In this document: positions 1 to 9,588 of the stretch, one piece after another
Layout: every line of letters starts with the position of its first letter
How positions within the stretch are numbered: the first letter of the stretch is position 1
NCBI GenBank assembly: GCA_947651225.1
Contig: CANSYK010000011.1
Location: forward strand, 1 to 64,000
Reading direction: 5' to 3'
Length of the DNA stretch: 64,000 nt
DNA from: an uncultured bacterium
GTDB taxonomy: Bacteria > Bacillota > Clostridia > Lachnospirales > Lachnospiraceae
Position numbers and translations under genes: made by a program
The notes under the pieces: generated by a model
What the model was told of the DNA's origin: nothing
The model's database searches: none
What the model saw: the letters and a program-made list of their open reading frames with translations, nothing else

Positions 1-121
1 AATGTAGAGTAAAATCTTGTTATTTTTGTCTGATTTTTGAAGGTAATAGCATAGGTATTGGGTCATTGGAAAGAAATTTCTTTGGAACTGTTAAGAATTT
101 ATGAATCCTTCTGTACTTTTG

Positions 122-149
122 TTAAGAGAATGTCTGGTTATGCCGAAAT
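122..149 (+). promoter_or_regulatory. sigma-28 (SigD/FliA)-type flagellar promoter
   Basis: TTAAG at 122-126 and GCCGAAAT at 142-149 are separated by 15 bases, close to the flagellar sigma consensus TAAA-N15-GCCGATAA. It lies about 40 bases upstream of the first flagellar gene. No other promoter is evident before flagellin, so it probably drives both genes. Confidence 0.7.
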
Positions 150-188
150 ATAGTAATAGTAACAAATAAAGTGCGGCAGGGGGTAATT

Positions 189-3100
189 ATGAATATACAT
201 GATATTTCGATATATGGCAATTCAATGGCACAAAGGGGAAACCAGGGTTCCAGCGTGTCTTTTTTAGAAATTGGTAAGAAAGGTGATATTGTTCAGGGAA
301 AAGTGACTAAGGTTGGAGAACAGGTTTCCCTGAATTTTAATGGAATCGAAGTAGCTGTTCCGAATGGAGCGGTCAGAGGAGCAAAAGAAGGCGATGTCAG
401 AAACTTTCAGATTACCGATATTTCTTCAGAAAGTATTGTATTAAAGGAAGTTGGACAAAGTGAAAGTGCAGAAGTGGTCAGAAAGACGGTAAATACCAGT
501 GTTGCACCATCGAATTATTCTTTTGCGGAATGTCTGGAAGCAAGTGCAGAGGTAGCACAGGCGAAAGCGACAGCAAGTGAAAGTTTGTCCGTTTTAAATG
601 GAGAGGACTATGAAAAGATAGAACAGGAAGAAGGTTCTCTTACGGAAAAGACAAAAGAATGTGTAGAGCGTGCTGTGGAACGGAGAAAAGAGAAAAAAGA
701 GTGGTATGCGGCACGTCAGGAGGAAGCACAAGAGCTTCGGAAGGAACAACAGGAAGGTATAGAAAAACAGCAGGCGGCTGGGTTCTTATCCCAGAAAAGT
801 GAAGCTCAGATTCGTGAGATGTTGGAAGAAGCTGGAATTCCTGTTACATCTGATAATTTTGACAAAGTGGCAGCAGCACTTGGAATGAGTGAGGCGGCAC
901 TTGATATTACGGATCAGACAAAGGCGTATTTGATTGGACAGGATTTGGAGCCGACAATTGAAAATCTTTATCAGGGAAGATATTCTGCTTTAAAAGTATC
1001 AGATGGCAGCAAAGAGGATTATGAGAATTACAGACAGCAGATTGAAAAGATTTTAGAAGAGTGCAACAGAACAGATGAAGCGGGAAGGAAAGATGCGCAA
1101 TGGCTGTTTGAGAATGAACTTCCGATAAATGTAGAAACATTGGAAAAGTTGGATATACTGAACCAGATTGCAGAAAAAATGACACCGGATAAAGTGTTAG
1201 AGCAGATTGTATTTGCGATATTAGGCGGGGCTTCACCAAAGGATGCTGTTTTAGATGACAGAGAGTTTGTAATTGCGCGTGACGTGATTCAAGAGTTCCA
1301 GAAGATTGGTGACGATACCGTTTCCCATGTTGCAAAGCAGATGGAACAGCAACAGGGAAACAGCCAGACAACAGGCGGCAATCAGCAGGAAGTGGTAATA
1401 AATCTTGCCTATTTACAGAGTGTGCGGGAACAGGTTGAGAAGTCGGCAGCAAAAGAGGCTGTAGAGATTCCAATGGTCTATCAGGAATCTATGACGCCAG
1501 AAGAAATAAGTCAGGTGACATTAAAACGGCAGTTAGAGGAAATTCGTCAGAAAATGACACTTCAATCTGCAGTTGCAATGGAGAAAAAAGGAATTCACAT
1601 TGAGACAGAGCCGTTGGAGAATATTATTCGTTCTCTTCGCGAGATGGAAAATACCTATTACAGCAGCCTGGTTGGACAGGGAGAGGAAGTAGCGAAGACA
1701 GAGCAGTTGGATCTGTTACAGGAATCTATAGAAAAAACGGCGGATATTGCTCATTCCCATGCGGCGCTTCTTGGTACAGGGGTAAGAAGGCAGGCGCTTC
1801 TTACGGTAAATGAGCTTCATGCGGCAATGCGGAGCCATACGGCAAACCGCAATGACTGGAATGGTGTGTTTGAGAAAGTTAGCACACAAGTAAGAACGGA
1901 TTTGGGGGATTCTATTCAGAAAGCATTTGAAGGGATTCCAGCTATATTGGAAGAAAATGGTTTGGAGGATACGCAGGCAAATGAGAGGGCTGTCCGTATT
2001 CTTGGATATAATAGGATAGAGATTACAAAAGAAAATATTGAGCAGGTAAAGATATTTGATGAAAAAGTAAATCGTGTGATTGACAATATGAAGCCTGCAG
2101 TGGTTTTGGAACTGATTCGCAGAGGGGAGAACCCGCTGAATCTCCCATTGGATGAATTGAATCAGAAGCTTGAAAATATCAGGCAGGAAAAAGACATTTC
2201 TTCGGAAGAACGTTACAGCCGTTTTTTATGGCAGATGGAAAAGAGCGGTGACATTGATGAAAACGAGAGAAAAGGTTATATTGGTGTTTACCGCCTGTTA
2301 AATCAGCTGCAAAAGACAGATGGAGCGGTGATTGGGGCGGTTTTGGAAACCGGGCAGGAAATGACACTTGGAAATCTTTTGACACAGGCACGTACCCGTA
2401 AAAAAGCAGGCATGGATTCTGTTATTGATGATACGAAAGGGATGAATGAAGGAAGCCAGGTCAAAAATTCCATTACCGACCAGATTAATGATGGGTTTTC
2501 CGGTTATTATGCACATAAGGTACAAGAGGCATTGTCCGAGGTTACGCCTTCTGCTTTGAAAGAAATAACAGATGGCGATATGGAACAGCTTTTACATACT
2601 TCCTTAGAAAAGTTCTGTGAGGATCTCAAGAAGGCATCTGGTAATGCAGAACTGAAAAAAGAGTACTTTGAAGAAATGGCGAAGGAGCTTCGGGAAACGC
2701 TTGGAAACAGCGAGGAAGCAGAGGAATATCTGTCAAAATTGCAGATTCCGCAGACGGTGGAAAATCTGTTAGCGGCAACAGAGGTGCTTCAGGAAAATTA
2801 TATTCCATATAAAGAGTGTTTTGAGCGCAGGAAGGTTTTACCAGAAAAACAGCAAAAAGAGTTTGAAGAAATCATGGATTCCATGGAAGAGTCTGTCGGT
2901 GAAATGGAAGAGTTGACCGCTCAGTGTGAAAAAGCAGAAAAAATTATGGGCGAAATTCTTACGAAATCGTATGAAAATGCCGATATTAATTTAGAGGATT
3001 TAGGCAAGCTCCGTAAGTTGGGACAGGGAATTCATCTACAGGGAGCGCTTTGGCGCTCACAGAGCTATGATATTCCGATTCAGACTGGTGATACGGTGAC

Positions 3101-3467
3101 ATCTTTAAATCTTACATTAATTCATGGTTCTGAAGAGTCAGGGAAGATTCAAGTCAGCATGGAGGATGAAAGGTTCGGCAGTATTTCTATGGACTTTAAG
3201 GTGACAGGCAGCCGGATTAAAGGGTTGGTACTATGTGACCAGAGGCAGGGATTTGAAGCCTTGCAGGGGCAGAAGGATACCCTGGAAGCATCATTGGAAA
3301 ATGCTGGATATCAGATAAAAAATATTTCTTATGGAATGGATTTCAAAGAAAGAAATGAGCTGTTAAATGAGAAAGTGCAGAATCAAGAGGCAGATACCGC
3401 ACAGCTGTATCAGGTTGCAAAGGTTCTGGTGCGTTCTGTGGCAGCAGTTGTAAAGGCAGGAGAATAA
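189..3467 (+). CDS. large FliK-like / DUF6240-type flagellar-locus protein
   Basis: About 1,092 residues. The ATG at 189 sits behind AGGGGG; an in-frame GTG at 171 lacks such a site. The first 100 residues look like a small beta-rich domain. The middle is long, charged and helical, rich in Glu, Gln and Lys, with coiled-coil character. The last 120 residues carry an LNLTLIHG...GKIQVSMED...GSISMDF pattern followed by an amphipathic helix, resembling the C-terminal domain of FliK hook-length proteins. It ends 26 bases before flagellin and lies behind a sigma-28-type promoter, so a flagellar role is likely. DUF6240 membership is from memory. It has no signal peptide or membrane segment. The exact function is not known to me. 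Confidence 0.6.
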   Translation: MNIHDISIYGNSMAQRGNQGSSVSFLEIGKKGDIVQGKVTKVGEQVSLNFNGIEVAVPNGAVRGAKEGDVRNFQITDISSESIVLKEVGQSESAEVVRKTVNTSVAPSNYSFAECLEASAEVAQAKATASESLSVLNGEDYEKIEQEEGSLTEKTKECVERAVERRKEKKEWYAARQEEAQELRKEQQEGIEKQQAAGFLSQKSEAQIREMLEEAGIPVTSDNFDKVAAALGMSEAALDITDQTKAYLIGQDLEPTIENLYQGRYSALKVSDGSKEDYENYRQQIEKILEECNRTDEAGRKDAQWLFENELPINVETLEKLDILNQIAEKMTPDKVLEQIVFAILGGASPKDAVLDDREFVIARDVIQEFQKIGDDTVSHVAKQMEQQQGNSQTTGGNQQEVVINLAYLQSVREQVEKSAAKEAVEIPMVYQESMTPEEISQVTLKRQLEEIRQKMTLQSAVAMEKKGIHIETEPLENIIRSLREMENTYYSSLVGQGEEVAKTEQLDLLQESIEKTADIAHSHAALLGTGVRRQALLTVNELHAAMRSHTANRNDWNGVFEKVSTQVRTDLGDSIQKAFEGIPAILEENGLEDTQANERAVRILGYNRIEITKENIEQVKIFDEKVNRVIDNMKPAVVLELIRRGENPLNLPLDELNQKLENIRQEKDISSEERYSRFLWQMEKSGDIDENERKGYIGVYRLLNQLQKTDGAVIGAVLETGQEMTLGNLLTQARTRKKAGMDSVIDDTKGMNEGSQVKNSITDQINDGFSGYYAHKVQEALSEVTPSALKEITDGDMEQLLHTSLEKFCEDLKKASGNAELKKEYFEEMAKELRETLGNSEEAEEYLSKLQIPQTVENLLAATEVLQENYIPYKECFERRKVLPEKQQKEFEEIMDSMEESVGEMEELTAQCEKAEKIMGEILTKSYENADINLEDLGKLRKLGQGIHLQGALWRSQSYDIPIQTGDTVTSLNLTLIHGSEESGKIQVSMEDERFGSISMDFKVTGSRIKGLVLCDQRQGFEALQGQKDTLEASLENAGYQIKNISYGMDFKERNELLNEKVQNQEADTAQLYQVAKVLVRSVAAVVKAGE

Positions 3468-3493
3468 GGAACAAAAAAAGTGGAGGTTTTTAT

Positions 3494-4840
3494 ATGAGAA
3501 TTAACCATAATGTTACAGCACAACTTGCGAATATTAATTTAAAGAAGACTAATAAAAGGCTTACTTCTTCTTTGGAAAGTTTAAGTTCTGGTTATAAAAT
3601 TAACAGTGCGGCAGACGATTCTGCGGGACTTGCGATTTCTAATAAGATGCGCACGCAGATTCGTGCACTGGAACAGTCATCCCGCAATGCAGAGGATGGG
3701 ACATCTATTATTCAGACAGCAGAAGGTGCTCTGTCTGAGGTTACAGCAATATTGCAGCGTGTACGTGAATTGAGTGTACAGTCAGCAAATGATACCAACA
3801 CCTTGGATGACCGTGAGGCGATGCAGGTTGAGCTTGATAAGATGTTAAAAGAGCTTGACCGTATTGGCAGCCAGACGGAGTTTAATGGAAATGGTCTTTT
3901 GGATGGTTCCTTTAGCCGGGTGGTAACATACAGTAAAATAGGGTTGGATACATTGTATGTTTCGGATGCTGTACCAGCTGGGGAGTATACAGTGACTATA
4001 AATCAAAAAGCAACACCGGCAGTGATTTCTAATATTGCGTATCCTACCAGTGGCACCATTCAGATTAATAATGTAAGTATTGAACTTGGTGATAATCCAG
4101 AGGCAGCCATTCAGAAGGCATGTGACAGGATGGAGATTGATGTTAAGTTTAATACTACTAATGGAACAATGGATTTGACAACACGTGCTACAGGGTCTGC
4201 GCAAAGACTTACTACTGGTGGGAAACTTCCTAAACAAAGTGCAAATGGTCAGGATGCTGACATTACATTGGGAAATGGTACTACCAGTTGGGAGCCTGCA
4301 TACTCATCAGATGGAAAAAATATTACGATCAAAGCAGGTGATGGATTTGAGATGCGGATTGCTATAGAAGATACAGCAAGTAATGCTGCAGCAGACAATC
4401 CAGTGACAGTAAAAGTTTATGATGATGGTCCTATGATACTTCAGATTGGTGCAAATGAACATCAGAATGTTGGCGTTACATTTCCGGAGATATCCTGTCA
4501 GACTTTGGGACTGAAAGATGAGAAAGGAATCAGCCTTGTAAATATCTGCTCACAGGGGGCAGCTACAAGTGCAATTCAGAGATTTGATGATGCAATCCGT
4601 ACGGTTTCCGAGGCGAGATCTGATATTGGTGCTCATCAGAACCGTTTGGATAGCACAATTGAAAGTTTGGATACTACCAGTGAGAATTTGACAGGAGCAC
4701 TGTCTCGTATTATGGATACCGATATGGCGGCTGCTATGACAAACTATACACAGGAAAGCGTACTGGTGCAGGCTTCCACTGCTATTTTGTCACAGGCGAA
4801 TAACAGACCGCAGCAGATTTTAAGTCTTTTACAGAGTTAA
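3494..4840 (+). CDS. flagellin
   Basis: 448 residues, the structural subunit of the flagellar filament. The conserved N-terminal D0/D1 region is clear (MRINHNVTAQLANINLKKTN, then SLSSGYKINSAADDSAGLAI and RELSVQSANDTN). The C-terminal D1/D0 region has ARSDIGAHQNRLDSTIESL and VLVQASTAILSQANNRPQQI. Residues of about 150-350 are the variable surface-exposed part. A GGAGG site precedes the ATG. It follows the FliK-like gene by 26 bases and is followed by a terminator and a FliS-like chaperone gene. Several flagellin paralogs are usual in this family of bacteria, so this need not be the main one. Confidence 0.95.
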   Translation: MRINHNVTAQLANINLKKTNKRLTSSLESLSSGYKINSAADDSAGLAISNKMRTQIRALEQSSRNAEDGTSIIQTAEGALSEVTAILQRVRELSVQSANDTNTLDDREAMQVELDKMLKELDRIGSQTEFNGNGLLDGSFSRVVTYSKIGLDTLYVSDAVPAGEYTVTINQKATPAVISNIAYPTSGTIQINNVSIELGDNPEAAIQKACDRMEIDVKFNTTNGTMDLTTRATGSAQRLTTGGKLPKQSANGQDADITLGNGTTSWEPAYSSDGKNITIKAGDGFEMRIAIEDTASNAAADNPVTVKVYDDGPMILQIGANEHQNVGVTFPEISCQTLGLKDEKGISLVNICSQGAATSAIQRFDDAIRTVSEARSDIGAHQNRLDSTIESLDTTSENLTGALSRIMDTDMAAAMTNYTQESVLVQASTAILSQANNRPQQILSLLQS

Positions 4841-4928
4841 TATTTGAAAGTTCGATAAGAGCAGCAAGGGATCAACAAGAATGTTATGATGATTTCAATT
4901 TTGGACGAATGCAGCAGATAGGGAAAAT

Positions 4929-4974
4929 AAACCTGACGGCTTACAAGTTGTTGTAGGCTGTCGGGTTTCTTTCG
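4929..4974 (+). terminator. Rho-independent terminator after flagellin
   Basis: Left arm 4929-4946 and right arm 4951-4968 pair over about 18 positions with G-U pairs and a GTTG loop. A T-rich stretch follows. It closes the flagellin transcript before the FliS-like gene. Confidence 0.75.
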
Positions 4975-5010
4975 TATTATAATATAGAAAGCAGAGATGG
5001 GGAAAATATA

Positions 5011-5490
5011 ATGAATCAGGAGCAGAAAAGAGAATATACAGCACGTGTTGCGCAGGCCAATCGCAGTGAGCTGGTTGTGATTATTTATGAACTTTTTTTA
5101 TTAGCGATGGATGAGGCGGATGCGGCGTTTAAGAAAGGGGAGCTTTCTGAGGGAGTACGCCATGTTAAGCGTGCGGAGGGGTTTGTACAGGAGTTAATGG
5201 GAAGCTTAGATTGCAGATATGCGATTGCGGAGGAATTGATGCGGCTTTACCGTTATGTCTATGAGCAGTTGATTTTTTCAGTGCTTCGTCAGAAAATGGT
5301 GAATGGAGAAACCGTCCGTGAGGTTATGGGAAAATTAAAGGAAGCGTTCCAGGAGGTGGCAAAGCAAGATTATTCCGCACCAGTTATGAAAAATACACAA
5401 CAGGTTTATGCCGGACTTACCTATGGAAAAGGTTCCCTAAATGAGGTATTATTAACAGGGAATGATTCCAATAGGGGTTATCGGGTTTAA
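5011..5490 (+). CDS. fliS: FliS-like flagellin export chaperone
   Basis: 159 residues, all-helical. The segment around residues 15-45 (RSELVVIIYELFLLAMDEAD) resembles the first helices of FliS, which binds the C-terminus of flagellin in the cytoplasm and prevents early polymerisation. Position directly downstream of flagellin supports this. The sequence is diverged from textbook FliS and somewhat longer (FliS is usually 125-140 residues), so the family call is good but the partner flagellin is inferred. It is followed 24 bases later by malQ, with no terminator between them. Confidence 0.75.
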   Translation: MNQEQKREYTARVAQANRSELVVIIYELFLLAMDEADAAFKKGELSEGVRHVKRAEGFVQELMGSLDCRYAIAEELMRLYRYVYEQLIFSVLRQKMVNGETVREVMGKLKEAFQEVAKQDYSAPVMKNTQQVYAGLTYGKGSLNEVLLTGNDSNRGYRV

Positions 5491-5514
5491 TATTTAAAGA
5501 AACGAGGTAGAATT

Positions 5515-6996
5515 ATGAAAAGAAGAGCAGCAGGCATTTTATTGCCAATTAGCAGCCTGCCATCAAAGTATGGTATTGGAACTTTGGGAAGGGAGGCCTT
5601 TCATTTTGTTGACCAATTGGTAAAAGCAGGACAGAAGTATTGGCAGGTACTTCCAGTAGGGCCTACAAGTTTTGGGGATAGCCCATATCAGTCATTTTCT
5701 GCATTTGCGGGAAACCCATATTTCATTGATTTGGAGATATTGATTGATAAAGGCCTTATTACGAAAGAAGATGTCGAAGCTTATGACTGGGGGGATAATC
5801 CGGCTGATGTTGATTATGAAAAAATATACAACAGCCGTTTTAAGATTTTGCACAAGGCATATCGTGCCAGCCATTTTAAAAAGGAGAAGGATTACCAGAA
5901 ATTCGTTAAAAGGAATAAGTACTGGTTAGATGATTACAGCTTTTATATGGCATTAAAATTTTACTTTGGAGGAAAAGAATGGCTTGCGTGGGAAAAGGAG
6001 ATTCGTATGCGCAAGAAGGAGGCAGTGGAGAAGTATGAAAAATTGCTTCAAAAGGAAATAGATTTCTGGCATTTCTGTCAGTATGAATTTTTCTGCCAAT
6101 GGAAAACATTGAAAAAATATGCCAATAAGCATGGTGTAAAAATCATTGGGGATATTCCTTTATATGTAGCGTTGGATAGTGCAGATGTCTGGACGCATGG
6201 AAGGTTGTTTGAACTGGATGAGAGGAAAAATCCAATTAATGTAGCAGGAGTGCCGCCAGACTGTTTTAGTGAAGATGGGCAGCTTTGGGGAAATCCACTT
6301 TATGACTGGAAGAGAATGAAAAAGGATAACTTTAAATGGTGGGAAATGCGTATGCGTTCTAATGCCGCTTTATATGATGTGATTCGTATTGACCATTTTA
6401 TTGGTATTGTGAATTTCTGGTCTGTTCCCGCAGGAAGCAAAACGGCTGTAAAGGGCAAGTGGCGGAAAGGCCCAGGTAAAAAGCTGACTGATGTGATTAA
6501 GAAGGCAACGAAGGGTTCTGATATTATTGCGGAAGATTTGGGGATTGTTGGTGATAATGTACGTGCTCTGATTCAAAAGACCGAATGGCCGGGTATGAAG
6601 ATTTTGCAGTTTGCGTATGATGCGGACAGTAAGAGTGAATATCTGCCGCATAACTTTAAATCAACCAATTGTATTGCTTATGGCGGAACACATGATAATG
6701 AAACGATTGTGGGATATTATAAGAATAAAAAAGATAAAGATATGGATTATGTTTACCAGGCATTAAATGTTACTTCAAGAAAGGAAATCCCACAGGCTAT
6801 TTTGCGTGCTGCTTATGGCAGCATTGCTGACACGGCGATTTTCCAGATGCAGGATATTCTGGAGTTAGATAATTCAGCAAGAATGAATCTTCCATCTACG
6901 GTTGGGACAAACTGGCGGTGGAGAATGCTGCCAAAACAGTTTACCAAAGAACATGTTAAGATGTTGCAGGAGCTTTGCAAGACCTACAACAGATAG
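5515..6996 (+). CDS. malQ: 4-alpha-glucanotransferase (amylomaltase)
   Basis: 493 residues, the normal size for a GH77 enzyme. It transfers alpha-1,4-glucan segments between maltodextrins in the cytoplasm. Visible family signatures are GILLPISSLPSKYGIGTLG at the N-terminus, KIIGDIPLYVALDSADVW, the nucleophile region DVIRIDHFIGIVNFWSVP, the acid/base region IIAEDLGIVG, and GGTHDNETIVGYY with the transition-state Asp. The start has a GAGGT site. Its placement 24 bases after the fliS-like gene suggests co-transcription, although the two functions are unrelated. A strong terminator follows. Confidence 0.95.
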   Translation: MKRRAAGILLPISSLPSKYGIGTLGREAFHFVDQLVKAGQKYWQVLPVGPTSFGDSPYQSFSAFAGNPYFIDLEILIDKGLITKEDVEAYDWGDNPADVDYEKIYNSRFKILHKAYRASHFKKEKDYQKFVKRNKYWLDDYSFYMALKFYFGGKEWLAWEKEIRMRKKEAVEKYEKLLQKEIDFWHFCQYEFFCQWKTLKKYANKHGVKIIGDIPLYVALDSADVWTHGRLFELDERKNPINVAGVPPDCFSEDGQLWGNPLYDWKRMKKDNFKWWEMRMRSNAALYDVIRIDHFIGIVNFWSVPAGSKTAVKGKWRKGPGKKLTDVIKKATKGSDIIAEDLGIVGDNVRALIQKTEWPGMKILQFAYDADSKSEYLPHNFKSTNCIAYGGTHDNETIVGYYKNKKDKDMDYVYQALNVTSRKEIPQAILRAAYGSIADTAIFQMQDILELDNSARMNLPSTVGTNWRWRMLPKQFTKEHVKMLQELCKTYNR

Positions 6997-7020
6997 TCAT
7001 ATCAGGTAAATTATAAATGA

Positions 7021-7053
7021 AAAAAGGACACTGCTTTTTCGTGTCCTTTTTTC
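7021..7053 (+). terminator. Rho-independent terminator after malQ
   Basis: A 12-bp stem (7021-7032 with 7042-7053, core GGACAC/GTGTCC) is flanked by A and T runs. The structure could work in both directions. Confidence 0.85.
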
Positions 7054-7055
7054 AT

Positions 7056-7387
7056 TCGTTTGGTTAAGAAATCTGTTTTTTTGCAACTTGTTCATTTCAG
7101 TTATTTACAGTTTCTTAGAGATTACTAAAGATTTCAGTTTCTTTTTTCAGAAGGCTTGCAATTTCAAATGAAAGTGTTTTCTTTCATTTGAAATACAAAC
7201 ACAAAGGAGAATATGTGTCTGCATTTTACCCTTTCTTCAATTTTTGTTTCCCAAAATAGTTTTTTTGCTTTTCTATTTTGGTAATAATATAATACTATAG
7301 AAATAAAATATTTTCAAGATTTAGTAAAAATATACAATCCTACACACTTTAGAATAGTAACGATTGTGTAATTGCCTGTAACAAATC
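7056..7387. other. non-coding AT-rich stretch with two palindromes
   Basis: No gene is seen between the malQ terminator and the thrS promoter. Two palindromes stand out: a perfect 14-bp stem with a TGTTTT loop (7161-7194, ATTTCAAATGAAAG arms) and a 9-bp stem (7251-7281, CCAAAATAG/CTATTTTGG). Neither is followed by a clear T run, and I cannot assign a function. Confidence 0.5.
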
Positions 7388-7416
7388 TTGACAAAGGATT
7401 GCGCTTGTACTAACAT
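7388..7416 (+). promoter_or_regulatory. sigma-A promoter of thrS
   Basis: TTGACA at 7388-7393, a 17-base spacer, and TAACAT at 7411-7416. Transcription would start near 7423, giving a leader of about 155 nucleotides before thrS. Confidence 0.7.
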
Positions 7417-7421
7417 TAAGC

Positions 7422-7570
7422 TGTATCATGGCGGTAATGGCTTTGCCCATCTGATACAAAAGGTAAAGATGCAATAATCTATGGAGGTAAAAAGTTTGAA
7501 AGTTCCTTTCAAACTTCTTATGAATGCTTTCTCAATTTTGAGAAAGCATTCAAAATTAAGAAAGGCAGGG
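7422..7570 (+). promoter_or_regulatory. structured 5' leader of thrS
   Basis: Three hairpins are visible. The first, 7422-7458, has TGTATCA/TGATACA arms. The second, 7492-7516, is an 11-bp stem with a TTC loop (GTTTGAAAG/CTTTCAAAC). The third, 7521-7552, is a 15-bp stem. The T-box motif usual for aminoacyl-tRNA synthetase leaders (AGGGTGGnACCGCG) is absent. From 7482 onward the sequence resembles the region upstream of the aspartokinase gene at 59728-59813. A good ribosome site at 7483-7487 (GGAGG) precedes a possible TTG-started short frame that runs into thrS out of phase. Confidence 0.55.
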
Positions 7571-7577
7571 TATATAA

Positions 7578-9563
7578 ATGAAAGTAACATTAAAGGACGG
7601 TTCATTTAAGGAATATGAACAGCCTATGGCAGCAATTGACATTGCAAAAGATATCAGTGAAGGGCTTGCAAGAGTTGCCTGTGTGGCACAGGTGAACGGA
7701 CAGACCGTTGATTTGCGTACAATAATTGACAGTGATTGTGAATTAAATATCCTTACTTTTGACTCGGAGGAGGGAAAGAAGGCTTATCGTCATACTTGTG
7801 CACATGTTCTGGCGCAGGCGGTGAAAAATTTGTATCCAGATGCAAAGCTGACAATAGGGCCTGCCATTGACAATGGATATTACTATGATTTTGATATGCC
7901 AAGTCTTGACAGGGCAGCACTGGATGCCATTGAAAAAGAGATGAAGGCGATTATTAAAAAAGGAGAAACTTTAGAGCGCTATACGTTGTCAAAAGAAGAG
8001 GCTGTTAAGCTGATGACAGAGCGGGACGAGCCATATAAAGTAGAAATGATTGAAGAACATCCAGATGAAGATGTGCTGACTTTTTACCAGCAGGGAGATT
8101 TTATTGAGTTTTGTGCCGGACCTCATTTGATGTCTACCAAGGCGATCAAGGCATTTAAGCTTACTTCATCTTCTGGTGCTTACTGGCGGGGAGATGAAAA
8201 GAATAAAATGCTGACACGGATCTATGGTACCGCCTTTCATAAGAAAGCGGATTTAGAGGAATATTTGGAATATCTTGCGGAGATTAAAAATCGTGATCAC
8301 AACAAGCTGGGGCGTGAAATGGAATTGTTTACAACAGTTGATGTGGTTGGGCAGGGACTTCCTCTTATGATGCCAAAAGGGGTAAAAATGATTCAAAAGC
8401 TTCAGCGTTGGATTGAAGATTTAGAAGATAATGAGTGGGGTTATGTCCGCACGAAAACACCTTTGATGGCAAAGTCTGATTTATATAAGATTTCGGATCA
8501 TTGGGGACATTATAAAGAAGGAATGTTTATCCTTGGGGAAGACGATGAGGATGAGGAAGGAAACAGTGTTTCAGGAAATGAGATTTTTGCGCTTCGTCCG
8601 ATGACTTGCCCATTTCAGTATTATGTATATAAGGCATCGCAGAAAAGCTACCGTGACCTTCCATATCGTATGGGGGAAACTTCCACATTATTCCGAAATG
8701 AGGAATCTGGTGAAATGCATGGATTGACTCGTGTCCGTCAATTTACGATTTCAGAGGGACATCTGATTTGTACGCCAGAGCAGATTAAAGATGAATTTAA
8801 GTCTAGCGTTGCTCTTGCTAAATATTGCCTGACAACACTTGGACTGGAAGAAGATGTTACTTACCGTATGTCAAAGTGGGATCCGGAGAACACGGAAAAA
8901 TATATTGGAACAGCTGCAGAATGGGACGTCGTTCAGGATGCCATGAGAGAGATTTTAGATGAGATTGGCATTGACTATACAGAGGAAGCAGGGGAGGCGG
9001 CGTTTTATGGACCGAAGTTAGACATTCAGGCAAAGAATGTATATGGAAAAGAAGATACGATGATTACGATTCAGCTTGATATGTTTTTAGCAGAGCGTTT
9101 TGATATGTATTATATTGACCAGAATGGTGATAAAAAGAGGCCATATATTATTCATAGGACATCAATTGGATGTTATGAGCGTACACTTGCCTGGCTGATT
9201 GAAAAATATGCCGGAAAATTCCCAACATGGCTTTGTCCAGAGCAGGTGCGGGTTCTTCCGATTTCAGAAAAATATGGAGATTATGCAAAGAAAGTTCTTG
9301 CGGAATTAAAGAAAAACGGCATTGATGCAACGGTGGATAACCGTTCAGAAAAAATTGGTTATAAAATCCGTGAAGCAAGGCTGGATAAACTTCCTTATAT
9401 GCTTGTAGTAGGTGCAAAAGAAGAAGAGGAAGGAAAAGTTTCTGTGCGGAGCCGATTTGCAGGAGATGAAGGGCTAAAGGAGCTTTCTGTATTTATTAAT
9501 GAAATCTGTGAGGAAATTCGTACCAAAAGAATTCGTCCGGTTGAGGTTGAGGAGCAGAAGTAG
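7578..9563 (+). CDS. thrS: threonyl-tRNA synthetase
   Basis: 661 residues. It charges tRNA-Thr with threonine in the cytoplasm. The domain order is N-terminal TGS domain (MKVTLKDGSFKEYEQPM), editing domain with zinc/editing-site residues HTCAHVLAQAV and the CAGPHL motif, class II catalytic core (RPMTCPFQYYVY, motif 2 FRNEESGEMHGLTRVRQF, motif 3 HRTSIGCYERTLAWLIE), and anticodon-binding domain from about residue 550 (CPEQVRVLPISEKYGDYA). Length and motifs are complete. It is monocistronic behind its own structured leader. The usual T-box is not present, so regulation may be of another kind. Confidence 0.97.
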   Translation: MKVTLKDGSFKEYEQPMAAIDIAKDISEGLARVACVAQVNGQTVDLRTIIDSDCELNILTFDSEEGKKAYRHTCAHVLAQAVKNLYPDAKLTIGPAIDNGYYYDFDMPSLDRAALDAIEKEMKAIIKKGETLERYTLSKEEAVKLMTERDEPYKVEMIEEHPDEDVLTFYQQGDFIEFCAGPHLMSTKAIKAFKLTSSSGAYWRGDEKNKMLTRIYGTAFHKKADLEEYLEYLAEIKNRDHNKLGREMELFTTVDVVGQGLPLMMPKGVKMIQKLQRWIEDLEDNEWGYVRTKTPLMAKSDLYKISDHWGHYKEGMFILGEDDEDEEGNSVSGNEIFALRPMTCPFQYYVYKASQKSYRDLPYRMGETSTLFRNEESGEMHGLTRVRQFTISEGHLICTPEQIKDEFKSSVALAKYCLTTLGLEEDVTYRMSKWDPENTEKYIGTAAEWDVVQDAMREILDEIGIDYTEEAGEAAFYGPKLDIQAKNVYGKEDTMITIQLDMFLAERFDMYYIDQNGDKKRPYIIHRTSIGCYERTLAWLIEKYAGKFPTWLCPEQVRVLPISEKYGDYAKKVLAELKKNGIDATVDNRSEKIGYKIREARLDKLPYMLVVGAKEEEEGKVSVRSRFAGDEGLKELSVFINEICEEIRTKRIRPVEVEEQK

Positions 9564-9588
9564 TTTTTTATTATTTATTTACAGGTCC

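Noticed and set aside
907..1473. 188-residue open frame on the minus strand inside the FliK-like gene
   Set aside because: It is antisense to a well-supported gene, has no ribosome site and no recognisable domain.
7388..7577. T-box riboswitch at thrS
   Set aside because: The AGGGTGGnACCGCG antiterminator motif is not present, and no terminator with a T run precedes the gene.
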